A DNA stretch of 38,801 nucleotides from Anaerolineae bacterium (lineage in GTDB: Bacteria; Chloroflexota; Anaerolineae; JAFGEY01). Position 1 is the first letter of the stretch. The number at the start of each line of letters is the position of its first letter. A model generated the notes under the pieces. It did no database searches and was not told the DNA's origin. It was given only the letters and a program-made list of their open reading frames with translations. The stretch lies in contig JADHXD010000033.1 in the NCBI GenBank assembly GCA_016783145.1, positions 1 to 38,801 of the forward strand. Direction: 5' to 3'. Below are positions 1 to 6,921 of the stretch, one piece after another. Both the position numbers and the translations under genes were made by a program.

Positions 1-360
1 GTAAGAGAGGCGATTCTGCAAGAGATCATCTCCCGCATTGTCGAGGTGGCACAACCGGAAAAGATCGTCCTGTTTGGTTCCGCGGCCCGGGGAGTGATGG
101 GACCCAACAGCGATATCGATCTGCTCGTGGTGAAGAGGGGCGTTCACAGGCGACGGCCCGCCCAGGCGATCTATGAGCGGCTGTACGGCGTGGGTCAGGC
201 CGTGGACGTCGTTGTCGTGACCCCAGAGGACATCGAGCGGTATGGGAGTTCCTATGCCTTGGTGATCGAGCCTGCTCTGCGAGAGGGGGAGGTGGTGTAT
301 GAGCGAATCATCCGATTCTGTGAGGATCTTTTGGTTGGACCGCGCGGCGGTGCTGGATGA
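1..360 (+). CDS. MNT-type nucleotidyltransferase, 5' end outside window
   Basis: The reading frame is open from base 1, so the true start lies upstream; a GTG at 46 is available, but the residues before it (VREAILQEIISRIVEV) look like the usual N-terminal helix of the family. The core motif is LFGSAARG followed by SDIDLLVV, i.e. GS-x10-DxD, and a third acidic residue sits in AVDVVVV. This is the minimal nucleotidyltransferase fold of MntA-like antitoxins, which in known systems AMPylate a HEPN toxin; the activity here is inferred. The last 62 bases overlap the next gene, so the tail after VVYE is read from DNA that also encodes its neighbour. Its HEPN partner could lie upstream of the window. 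Confidence 0.8.
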   Translation, partial: VREAILQEIISRIVEVAQPEKIVLFGSAARGVMGPNSDIDLLVVKRGVHRRRPAQAIYERLYGVGQAVDVVVVTPEDIERYGSSYALVIEPALREGEVVYERIIRFCEDLLVGPRGGAG

Positions 361-652
361 GCTCAAGACAGCCGTTCGCGGGATGAAGGCCGCCCATCCA
401 GAGATCGAGGAGGTGCTGCTCTTTGGCTCGCTTGCACGGGATGAAGCGGTCCCGGGGAGTGATGCGGACCTGCTGGTGATCCTGTCCTCGGCCGATGAGC
501 CGTTTTTGGGGCGCATCCCGCGCTACCTGCCAGGAGGGCTGTCGGTGGGCGTGGACGCATTCCCCTACACGCGGGCCGAGATCGCGGCGATGCTCCAGGA
601 CGGGAACCTGTTCATCGAGCAAGCGCTGGCGGAAGGGATCCGGATCGGATGA
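299..652 (+). CDS. MNT-type nucleotidyltransferase
   Basis: A 117-aa protein of the minimal nucleotidyltransferase family. Residues 41-60 carry LFGSLARDEAVPGSDADLLV, giving G43-S44, x10, then D55 and D57, with a third Asp at D86 (VGVDAF); all three metal-binding acids are present, so it looks catalytically intact. The ATG at 299 is preceded by a purine-rich GGGGGAGGTG at good spacing, which supports this start although it lies 62 bases inside the preceding gene. The stop overlaps the next start (ATGA), suggesting translational coupling. The likely role is NMP transfer to a HEPN partner in a toxin-antitoxin-like unit; this is inferred from family and context only. Confidence 0.82.
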   Translation: MSESSDSVRIFWLDRAAVLDELKTAVRGMKAAHPEIEEVLLFGSLARDEAVPGSDADLLVILSSADEPFLGRIPRYLPGGLSVGVDAFPYTRAEIAAMLQDGNLFIEQALAEGIRIG

Positions 653-1092
653 GCAGCGTAGAGGACGAGGACAGAGGGGTGGACGTGGGGGCAGCGAGGC
701 AGTTCTTCCTCGACCGGGAAGCGCGCCGCCGCACGCGGCGGGAGGCCGGCCGGCTGCACTGGCTGCAGCGCACGCGAGACGCGGTCCGACGCATAGCGCC
801 CTCGTGCGCAGGGGTGCGCTCAGTGTACATCTATGGGTCCCTAGTGCAGCCGGGCAGGTTCAGGCCGGACTCGGACATTGATGTCGCGGTAGAGTCCGAC
901 GGCCCAGAGTCGGAGAGCGCGTTCTGGCGCGCGCTGGAGCGAGAGCTAGGGCGGGACGTGGACGTGCGCCCACTGGAGGGGCGGATCGCAGAGGCGGCGG
1001 TTCGCGGAGGAGAGTGGATCTATGCAGGAGAAGGTGCTCGTCCTAATCAGCAGCATTCGCCAGGACTTGGAGACGATCGCGGAGATCTTTGA
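649..1092 (+). CDS. MNT-type nucleotidyltransferase (MntA-like)
   Basis: A 147-aa protein with an extra basic N-terminal segment (about residues 20-50, Arg-rich) before the nucleotidyltransferase core. The motif YIYGSLVQPGRFRPDSDIDV (59-78) contains GS and DxD separated by 11 rather than the usual 10 residues. Asp105 in RDVDVRP is the probable third catalytic acid. It starts by a 4-bp ATGA overlap with the upstream gene, and its 3' end overlaps the HEPN gene by 71 bases. It is the MNT immediately upstream of the HEPN gene and so the most likely cognate antitoxin: in characterised MntA/HepT pairs the MNT adds AMP units to a tyrosine of HepT. That pairing is an inference from adjacency. Confidence 0.8.
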   Translation: MSSVEDEDRGVDVGAARQFFLDREARRRTRREAGRLHWLQRTRDAVRRIAPSCAGVRSVYIYGSLVQPGRFRPDSDIDVAVESDGPESESAFWRALERELGRDVDVRPLEGRIAEAAVRGGEWIYAGEGARPNQQHSPGLGDDRGDL

Positions 1093-1492
1093 GGCATTGG
1101 CGTGCCATCCCCTGGAGGTCGATGCCGACGACGACCGCCTGATCGTGGTCGGCTACCGCCTGCACAACCTGTACAATGCCTTTGAGAACGTCTTTGAGGG
1201 CATCGCTGCTGTATTTGAGAACTCGATCGACGAGGCAGGGCGGTGGCACGTGCAACTGCTGGAGCGGATGCGGCTGGACACGATGCCGCTCCGCCCGGCG
1301 GTCATCGATGACGCGGCGTACGATGCCCTGGATGAGCTGCGCCGTTTCAGGCACCTGTTCCGCCATGCGTATGGGACGAGGCTGGATCCGCCCCGGCTGC
1401 AGCTCGTGGTGCGCAAGGCGATGGCCCTGGAGGGTGTGTATCGGGCTCAAGTGGAGCGCTTTGTTGGGTACCTGGAGGGGTTGGTGGGGTGA
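1022..1492 (+). CDS. HEPN/HepT-like ribonuclease toxin
   Basis: A 156-aa, mostly helical protein. Residues 110-117 read RHLFRHAY, matching the HepT active-site and modification motif R-x4-H-x-Y (R110, H115, Y117). HEPN proteins with this motif are RNases, and the Tyr is the residue AMPylated by MntA in the Shewanella system. The start ATG at 1022 is preceded by GGAGGAG about 9 bases upstream. It overlaps the upstream MNT gene by 71 bases, so the pair is tightly coupled. It is the last gene of the run; a repeat-rich non-coding region follows. The family call is solid, but whether it acts as a toxin here is untested. Confidence 0.83.
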   Translation: MQEKVLVLISSIRQDLETIAEIFEALACHPLEVDADDDRLIVVGYRLHNLYNAFENVFEGIAAVFENSIDEAGRWHVQLLERMRLDTMPLRPAVIDDAAYDALDELRRFRHLFRHAYGTRLDPPRLQLVVRKAMALEGVYRAQVERFVGYLEGLVG

Positions 1493-1524
1493 GATCCGGG
1501 AAAGAGCCCCCACCCTAGCCCTCC

Positions 1525-1831
1525 CCCGTGCGGGGCCACAGGGGAGGGAAGACCTCCACCCTGACTGCTGCGCGACCCCGTGCGGGGCCACAGGGCACAA
1601 GCGAGCCGCTTGTGCTACGGTCCACCGTGGCGGAGCTACTGGGGAGGGAAGACCTCCACCCTGACTGCTGCGCGACCCCGTGCGGGGCCACAGGGCCCAA
1701 GCGAGCCGCTTGTGCTACGGCCCCCCCAGCAGACCGCAGGGGAGGCAGGAGGACTCTGCCCATGGCCACGGTGAGAGGCGCAGATGAACTGCTTGTGCTA
1801 CGGGCCCCCGTGGCGGAGCTACTGGGGAGGG
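1525..1831 (+). repeat. 100-bp tandem repeats with hairpin cores
   Basis: One full unit at 1541-1640 and an 80-base second copy at 1641-1720 repeat with an exact period of 100 bp; over the 80 shared bases I see a single difference (A to C at the position equivalent to 1597). Decayed partial copies lie at about 1525-1540 and 1789-1831. Each unit holds two small hairpins: CCCCG-TG-CGGGG and, at 1596-1614, CACAAGCG-AGC-CGCTTGTG (8-bp arms, perfect in unit 1, one mismatch in unit 2). No convincing coding frame crosses the stretch. It looks like a REP-type intergenic element separating the MNT/HEPN genes from the polysaccharide promoter. Confidence 0.8.
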
Positions 1832-1839
1832 AAAAAGAG

Positions 1840-1868
1840 TTGACATTGGGTGCGGGGTGTGGTATAAT
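1840..1868 (+). promoter_or_regulatory. Consensus sigma70-type promoter of the polysaccharide locus
   Basis: TTGACA at 1840-1845, a 17-bp spacer and TATAAT at 1863-1868 match the housekeeping consensus at every position. Transcription should start near 1875, only about 20 bases before the ATG of the MarR-type regulator. Such a strong core promoter usually depends on a repressor, which fits the palindrome immediately downstream. Confidence 0.9.
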
Positions 1869-1871
1869 TCA

Positions 1872-1890
1872 GTTGTTGAATTTCAACGAC
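1872..1890 (+). promoter_or_regulatory. Operator-like palindrome at the transcription start
   Basis: GTTGTTGAATTTCAACGAC is a near-perfect inverted repeat with a central GTTGAA/TTCAAC core; mismatches are one base near each end and the centre. It begins 3 bases after the -10 box and ends 3 bases before the ATG at 1894, so a bound dimer would block initiation. The adjacent gene encodes a winged-helix regulator, making autoregulation the simplest reading. This is inference; no binding data are visible. Confidence 0.6.
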
Positions 1891-1893
1891 TGA

Positions 1894-2394
1894 ATGATGG
1901 TGGCTATGGACTCGCAGGCAGAGCAGAACCTACGGCTGCTCGAGCACATCGAGCAGAACCCGGACATCACGCAGGCCGACCTGGCGGCGCGGCTGGACGT
2001 GGCCGTGGGCAGCGTGAACTGGTATCTGAAGCGCATGATCAACAAGGGGCACATCAAGGTGCGCCAGATGCAGCGCCGCCGCCTGCGGTACCTGATCACG
2101 CCGCAGGGCATCGCCGAAAAGGCGCGGCTCACGGCTTCGTTCATGCAGTACTCGATGCAGTTGTACCGCATGACGCGTGAGGCGGCCAAGGAATACGTGC
2201 AGGAGGTCCGACGGGCCGGATACGAGCGGGTGCGCATCCAGGGGGAGGATGACCTGGCCGAGGTGTGCTATCTGACTTGCTTGGAGCAGGGGATGCGGGT
2301 GATAGAGGACCCCCAGGTCGCTGTCCCGGTGCTGCGGGTAGAGGGCATGGAAGTGCACCTGGAGTGGCCAGAAGGAGAGCAGGTCAACCGATGA
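1894..2394 (+). CDS. EPS-associated MarR-family regulator
   Basis: A 166-aa protein. Residues about 10-75 form a winged helix (QADLAARLDVAVGSVNWYLKR recognition region, then RYLITPQGIAEKARLT), closely like the EPS-associated MarR family, whose members sit at the head of exopolysaccharide loci. The rest (about 95-160, GYERVRIQGEDDLAEVCYLT) resembles a small Rossmann-like domain found on some relatives, but its glycine-rich loop is degraded. Starts at 1894, 1897 or 1909 are possible; no clear ribosome-binding site precedes any of them because the leader is only about 20 bases. The stop overlaps the next start (ATGA). It probably represses its own promoter and thereby the downstream genes. Confidence 0.8.
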   Translation: MMVAMDSQAEQNLRLLEHIEQNPDITQADLAARLDVAVGSVNWYLKRMINKGHIKVRQMQRRRLRYLITPQGIAEKARLTASFMQYSMQLYRMTREAAKEYVQEVRRAGYERVRIQGEDDLAEVCYLTCLEQGMRVIEDPQVAVPVLRVEGMEVHLEWPEGEQVNR

Positions 2395-3281
2395 CCATCG
2401 CGGAGAACGAGGGGGCAACCGAGACTCTGCTGGCGACCGCAGGAGCGGAACCGGCGTTCGAGCTGCCGGTGACGGTGATCGAGCCCTCCAGAGGCTGGAT
2501 TTCGCTGAACCTGCGCGACCTGTGGGAGTACCGCGAGCTGCTGTACTTTTTGACCTGGCGCGACATCAAGGTGCGCTACAAGCAGACGATCCTGGGCGCG
2601 GCGTGGGCGATCATCCAGCCCTTTTTCACCATGGTCGTGTTCAGCCTCTTTTTCGGGCGGCTGGCTCGGATGCCCTCGGACGACATCCCGTATCCTCTTT
2701 TCAGCTACGCCGCGCTGGTGCCGTGGACCTTTTTCGCCAACGGCCTGAGCAACTCGTCCTCCAGCCTGGTGGGGAGCGCGAACCTGCTGCGCAAGGTGTA
2801 CTTTCCGCGGCTGGTGATCCCGATCTCGGCAGTGATGGCCGGCGGGCTGGACTTTGTGCTGGCGTTCGTCGTGCTGGTCGGGATGATGCTGTTCTATGGC
2901 ATCGTGCCCACAGCGGCGATCGCCTGGCTGCCTCTGCTCCTCGTGCTGGCCCTGGTCACCGCGCTGGGCGTGGGGCTGTGGCTGACGGCGATGAACGTGC
3001 AGTTTCGCGACGTGCGCTACGCGGTGCCTTTTCTCGTCCAGGCCTGGATGTTTGCCACGCCAATCGCCTACCCGAGCAGCCTGCTCGACGAGCCGTGGCG
3101 CACCGTGTACGGCCTGAACCCGATGGCCGGCGTGGTCGAGGGCTTTCGTTGGGCGCTGCTGGGGACAGAGACGGCTCCCGGGCCGATCGTGTTCGTCTCC
3201 GCAGTGGTAGCGGTCGGGCTGCTGGTGAGCGGGGCGTACTATTTTCGGCGGATGGAGAGGACGTTTGCGGATTTGGTGTAG
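2391..3281 (+). CDS. ABC-2 polysaccharide export permease (Wzm-like)
   Basis: A 296-aa membrane protein of the ABC-2 polyol phosphate/polysaccharide export family. Family hallmarks are the amphipathic region LTWRDIKVRYKQTILG, then AIIQPF, KVYFPRLVIP, NVQFRDVRYAVPF and LNPMAGVVEGFRWALLG, with about six membrane segments. The true start is the ATG at 2391, fused to the regulator stop as ATGA; the open frame upstream of it has no support. Partner permeases normally pair with a Wzt ATPase encoded next door, but none is adjacent and none of that type is in the window. It would export an undecaprenyl-linked glycan across the inner membrane if an ATPase is supplied from elsewhere. Confidence 0.88.
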   Translation: MTIAENEGATETLLATAGAEPAFELPVTVIEPSRGWISLNLRDLWEYRELLYFLTWRDIKVRYKQTILGAAWAIIQPFFTMVVFSLFFGRLARMPSDDIPYPLFSYAALVPWTFFANGLSNSSSSLVGSANLLRKVYFPRLVIPISAVMAGGLDFVLAFVVLVGMMLFYGIVPTAAIAWLPLLLVLALVTALGVGLWLTAMNVQFRDVRYAVPFLVQAWMFATPIAYPSSLLDEPWRTVYGLNPMAGVVEGFRWALLGTETAPGPIVFVSAVVAVGLLVSGAYYFRRMERTFADLV

Positions 3282-3282
3282 G

Positions 3283-3391
3283 GATGGACGATAGACGATG
3301 GACAACGGACGATTCTTGCGCCGGCCCCCTTTGGGGATCGTGGACGCGCTGTGCAGGTGTAGACGATAGACGACGGACGGCGGACGACACG
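3283..3391 (+). repeat. Two heptad (GACGATR-like) arrays
   Basis: Between the permease and the epimerase are two short arrays of period 7, at 3283-3313 and 3360-3391, with units such as GGACGAT, AGACGAT and GGACGAC. Between them lies a small CCCC-TTT-GGGG hairpin near 3326-3336 that could act as a weak terminator. A third array lies just after the epimerase gene, so the gene is bracketed by them. Confidence 0.65.
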
Positions 3392-3428
3392 TGCGCCTGC
3401 GCGCAGTGCAGGGGGGGAGGGTAGCGGG

Positions 3429-4391
3429 TTGAGGCGAGCGGTGGTGTGCGGGGCGGGGGGGTTCATTGGCGGGCACCTGGTCAAGCGGCTGAAGCGGGAG
3501 GGGACCTGGGTGCGGGGGGCCGATATCAAGGAGCACGAGTTCGCGCCCACGGCGGCGGACGAGTTCCTCTTGCTCGACCTGCGGGAGCGGGAGAACTGCG
3601 AGGCGGCGCTGACCGTGGACGGCGGGCCGTTCGACGAGGTATACCAATTGGCGGCGGACATGGGGGGCATGGGCTTTATCCATTCTGCCGAGTGCGAGAT
3701 CATGCACAACAGCGCTTTGATCAACATCCACATGACCCATGCAGCGGCCGAGATGGGCGTGCCCCGCTATTTCTTTTCCTCCTCGGTGTGCGTGTACCGG
3801 GACATGCAGCCCGGCGAGCCGGAGATGACCGAGGCGCAGGCCATCCCGGCCCATCCGGACAACGAGTACGGCTGGGAAAAGCTGTACTCGGAGCGCATGG
3901 CGATGGCGTATGGGAGGCACCACCCGATGGCGGTGCGCATCGCCCGCTTTCAGAACTGCTACGGACCGGAAGGGACCTGGACCGGGGGACGGGAAAAGGC
4001 GCCGGCGGCGATCTGCCGCAAGGTGGCTGAAGCCGAGGAGGGGGGTCTGGTCGAGGTGTGGGGCGATGGGACGGCTGTGCGCTCGTACACGTACGTCGAT
4101 GACATGGTCGACGGCATTTACACGCTGATGGGTTCGGACCTGGAGGGGGCGGTGAACATTGGCTGCCCGCAGTACGTGACCGTGGACGAGCTGGTGCAGA
4201 CGGTGGCTGAGGTGGCGGGCAAGCGGATCCGGATCGAGCACGTGGCGGGCCCGGTGGGGGTGCAGTCGCGCAATTTCAGCAACGCGCGGATCTATGGGCT
4301 GGGCTGGCGGGCGCAGGTGGAACTGAAGGAAGGGATCGAGCGGACGTACCCGTGGATCGAGGAGCAGGTGTGGGCGGGAGAAAGACGATAG
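3429..4391 (+). CDS. GDP-mannose 3,5-epimerase-like NAD-dependent epimerase
   Basis: A 320-aa extended short-chain dehydrogenase. GxGGFIG is at residues 8-14, the catalytic Tyr/Lys pair at Y147 and K151 (YGWEK), and the loop SSSVCVY (117-123) carries the Cys characteristic of GDP-mannose 3,5-epimerase. The segment FQNCYGPEGTWTGGREKAP with its Lys (K190) is also typical of that enzyme. The expected reaction is GDP-mannose to GDP-L-galactose/GDP-gulose; the exact substrate is inferred. The start is TTG at 3429 behind a GGGGGGGAGGG stretch; later GTGs would remove the first beta strand. High GC (about 66-70%) groups it with the outer, not the central, part of the locus. Confidence 0.82.
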   Translation: MRRAVVCGAGGFIGGHLVKRLKREGTWVRGADIKEHEFAPTAADEFLLLDLRERENCEAALTVDGGPFDEVYQLAADMGGMGFIHSAECEIMHNSALINIHMTHAAAEMGVPRYFFSSSVCVYRDMQPGEPEMTEAQAIPAHPDNEYGWEKLYSERMAMAYGRHHPMAVRIARFQNCYGPEGTWTGGREKAPAAICRKVAEAEEGGLVEVWGDGTAVRSYTYVDDMVDGIYTLMGSDLEGAVNIGCPQYVTVDELVQTVAEVAGKRIRIEHVAGPVGVQSRNFSNARIYGLGWRAQVELKEGIERTYPWIEEQVWAGERR

Positions 4392-4420
4392 ACGGTGGAC
4401 GACAGACAGCCGAAGACAGT
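4382..4420 (+). repeat. Heptad array downstream of the epimerase
   Basis: Period-7 units (AGACGAT, AGACGGT, GGACGAC, AGACAGC, CGAAGAC) overlap the last codons of the epimerase gene and run into the gap. They resemble the arrays at 3283-3391 and mark the left edge of the GC-poorer cassette. Confidence 0.55.
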
Positions 4421-4833
4421 GGCAGGCAGGGACCTGCATGTGTCTTTCACGCGGCCTCGCGTCGATGTCTGGGATACGGTTGAGGTGAGTGAGGCGAGGC
4501 AGCAACTTGTGCAATGGCGATTCGTGTGGTATGCTTGGAATCAGCACATGTGAGATGTCGGGTAGCTTGTCTGGGAGCCCGGGGTCTGTCTGGGGTGACG
4601 ATTTCATGCATGATGCGGGACATCCAGAGATCGTAGTGAGGCTCAGGCCGGCTATCAAGGTATCGCTGTCAGACTGGACTGTACTCTGGTTTCGAAGAAC
4701 TGACGTCACAGTGTGACCATAGATCGCTCTTTGAGCCACTTGTGCGCGCAGGCAAGTGAGAGTGAGACTTGATGGCCGGTGGCTCGTGGTTGCTCAAGGC
4801 GGTGTGCATTCTGTCTGTAGGGGGTTGGGGTAG
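4421..4833 (+). other. Gene-free gap at the left cassette border
   Basis: About 410 bases with no frame that looks like a real gene on either strand; a 75-codon frame at 4489-4716 has no ribosome-binding site or recognisable content. Composition drops from about 62% GC at 4441-4500 to below 50% just after 4500, marking the switch into the GC-poorer central cassette. A possible promoter lies at 4507-4535. Confidence 0.6.
4507..4535 (+). promoter_or_regulatory. Possible promoter for the glycosyltransferase cassette
   Basis: TTGTGC (4507-4512), a 17-bp spacer and TATGCT (4530-4535) make a moderate sigma70 match. It would give a leader of about 290 bases before the first glycosyltransferase. The match is not strong enough to be sure. 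Confidence 0.35.
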
Positions 4834-5934
4834 ATGCGTGTCTGCTCTCCGCAGTTGGGGATTTCTCCTGTGTCGGGCCTTGGTGGCACAGTTCACGATC
4901 GCCAGATACTCAAGGGGCTAGCCGCGTTGGGCGTTAGGGTGGAGATGCCCTTGCCCAAAGGGGCGCTATACGAAGAAGTAGACGGCTGGCATATTCATTC
5001 GACACCAAGGTACCTTCTTTCCTACTATGAATACAACTGGCTCCTCCTGCCAACGTTGTACAGACTGTGGCGGTCGCCTGGTTTCGATCTGCTCAGACTG
5101 CACAGTCCGACTATCGGCTTGGCGGGACTACTGTTCAGACAGGTTACTGGGGTGCCAGTGGTCGCGCATCATCACCATCTGGAGGACCGGGCCATCGATC
5201 GCGTACTGGCAAGGCTGCTGGTATCTGCGAGCGACAAGGTCATCACCGGGAGCGATTTCTCACGACGTCAGCTTGTCGCTGCTTGCGGACCCGCAGTGGA
5301 CAAGATAGCGGTAGTCCCCAATGGTGTGGCGGAGAAGTATAGGCCATACCGTGAGATGCGATCTCGGAACCGTGGCAGACCGGTCTTGTTCTACCTGGGC
5401 AGTCTGAAGCCGCGCAAGAACCTCCGGTTCTTGCTGGACGTGTTTGCAGAGGTGCGCGACAAGGAGCCTGACGTCAAGCTGATCGTCGGTGGCGCGGGAC
5501 CCCAGCGGGCCCAGTTGGAGGCCTATGCGACCGCTCTAGGACTCGGCAACTCTGTTGCTTTCACGGGTTACATACCGGAAGAGAAAAAGGTCGAGTACTA
5601 TAATCGGGCCGATATCTTTGTACTGCCGTCCCGGTTGGAGGGCTTTGGCATGGTGGCAACGGAGGCCATGGCTTGTGGTACGCCTGTGGTGGTCTCGAAT
5701 GTATCTAGCTTGCCTGAGATCGTGCTCGATGGTGAGACCGGATTCCTCGCTGACCCGTATCGGATCAGCGATTTCGCGGAGAAGATCCTACGTCTGGTGC
5801 ACGATCCGGTTCTCCGCATGCAAATGGGGATCAATGGAAGAGACTGGACCCTGCGCAGATTCTCCTGGGACAGAGCCGCGACATTGACCAGGGACATCTA
5901 TGAGCAAGTCATTGCTGAGAGGATGCTCGGATAG
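4834..5934 (+). CDS. GT4-family glycosyltransferase
   Basis: A 366-aa retaining glycosyltransferase with two Rossmann-like halves (GT-B fold). The C-terminal nucleotide-sugar half shows LGSLKPRKNL (188-197), GGAGPQ (219-224) and the EX7E motif E269-GFGMVAT-E277, all intact. A His-rich stretch, AHHHHLED (111-118), occupies the position of the usual acceptor/phosphate-contact loop. It probably adds one hexose to a lipid-linked glycan on the cytoplasmic face; donor and linkage cannot be read from sequence. It is the first gene of the GC-poorer cassette (about 57% GC). The ATG at 4834 follows GGGGGTTGGGG, and a 162-bp gap separates it from the next gene. Confidence 0.85.
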   Translation: MRVCSPQLGISPVSGLGGTVHDRQILKGLAALGVRVEMPLPKGALYEEVDGWHIHSTPRYLLSYYEYNWLLLPTLYRLWRSPGFDLLRLHSPTIGLAGLLFRQVTGVPVVAHHHHLEDRAIDRVLARLLVSASDKVITGSDFSRRQLVAACGPAVDKIAVVPNGVAEKYRPYREMRSRNRGRPVLFYLGSLKPRKNLRFLLDVFAEVRDKEPDVKLIVGGAGPQRAQLEAYATALGLGNSVAFTGYIPEEKKVEYYNRADIFVLPSRLEGFGMVATEAMACGTPVVVSNVSSLPEIVLDGETGFLADPYRISDFAEKILRLVHDPVLRMQMGINGRDWTLRRFSWDRAATLTRDIYEQVIAERMLG

Positions 5935-6096
5935 GAGGGGGCACAGTCACCAGTGGGCTCCCACATCGAGCACTGTGGTGTCGAGCCAGCTGGTGTTGGG
6001 ACTGAACGGTCGGGAGTCCGATCTGGGACCTATGAGGGATCAGGCTCCCTGGCGTCGTGTCGAGGTGGCCTATCCACCTGCTTGACTGGGTAGCCT

Positions 6097-6921
6097 ATGG
6101 CAGAGATGTGGTCCTGGCACAGGAAAAGGGTGTTCGCCTGGGTCGTCTGGCACCTAAGGGTAGCTGTTGGGTACTTCCGCCTGCCTGCTCTGCTGGTCAA
6201 GTGGACTGGCAAAAGCAGACAGGCCGTGGACCCCAAGCACTTGCTGAGTAACACGACTCATCACTGGTACCTTGAGCACCTGACACTGGATAGCGTCGTA
6301 CTGGATGTAGGATGTGGCAACGCGATGCACTCGATCGCCTGTGCGCCTGAGTGCCGACTGATCTGCGGCTTTGACCATAACTGGGAGCAGCTTCGCATGG
6401 GACAGTCCCTAACACGAGGCCGGCGGCTGGGCAACATACACTTGACGGTGGGCGATGCCGAGGACCGATGGGCCTTTGCCTCTGGCTGCTTTGACAAGGT
6501 GTTGTTGCTTGATGTGCTTGAGCACCTGACTGAACGCGATTTTGCGCTTCAGGAAGCAAAGAGAGTGCTCAGAGCGGATGGGATGGCGGTCCTCTCGGTC
6601 CCGAATCGGGACACGTCTTGGAAGAGGCTCCGGCGTGACACGGGGTTGTTCGCATATGCCGATCAGGATCACAAGATCGAGTACACGCGGCAGGGAATCG
6701 AGGACGCGCTAGCCCGGCATGGGTTCTCGTGTATCAGCATTGCTCCGGTGGTGTTTGATACACCTTGGGATTGGGCGATCAACCTGATCGGAGGTGTATC
6801 CTTGGGGTGGTATGAGAGGCTAGTTGAGTGGAAGAGGAACAAGGTCCTCCAGTACCCTGACGAGAGTACTGGCTTCAGGATCGTGGCGCAAGTTTCGGCG
6901 GACGACGAGGCGTCGGGGTGA
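6097..6921 (+). CDS. Class I SAM-dependent methyltransferase
   Basis: A 274-aa protein. The SAM-binding motif I is LDVGCGNA (69-76), the acidic residue of the next strand is D93 in CGFDHN, and DVLEHL (139-144) is the typical motif of the Methyltransf_11/UbiE-like fold, followed by EAKRVLRADG. The N-terminal 35 residues are hydrophobic and basic (VFAWVVWHLRVAVGYF) and could sit on the membrane. Its last bases overlap the next glycosyltransferase (GTGA), so it is coupled to that gene. Placed between two glycosyltransferases, it most likely O-methylates a sugar of the glycan; the substrate is an inference. Confidence 0.8.
   Translation: MAEMWSWHRKRVFAWVVWHLRVAVGYFRLPALLVKWTGKSRQAVDPKHLLSNTTHHWYLEHLTLDSVVLDVGCGNAMHSIACAPECRLICGFDHNWEQLRMGQSLTRGRRLGNIHLTVGDAEDRWAFASGCFDKVLLLDVLEHLTERDFALQEAKRVLRADGMAVLSVPNRDTSWKRLRRDTGLFAYADQDHKIEYTRQGIEDALARHGFSCISIAPVVFDTPWDWAINLIGGVSLGWYERLVEWKRNKVLQYPDESTGFRIVAQVSADDEASG

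Noticed and set aside
4489-4716. A 75-codon plus-strand frame in the gap after the epimerase gene
   Set aside because: No ribosome-binding site, no family resemblance and biased composition; it overlaps the candidate promoter.
2268-4739. A minus-strand open frame of more than 800 codons opposite the permease and epimerase genes
   Set aside because: Its product is dominated by His, Arg and Pro with no domain; it is the stop-poor complement of two well-supported GC-rich genes on the plus strand.
5598-5604. TATAAT inside the first glycosyltransferase gene
   Set aside because: It lies in the middle of a conserved coding region and has no matching -35 box at proper spacing.
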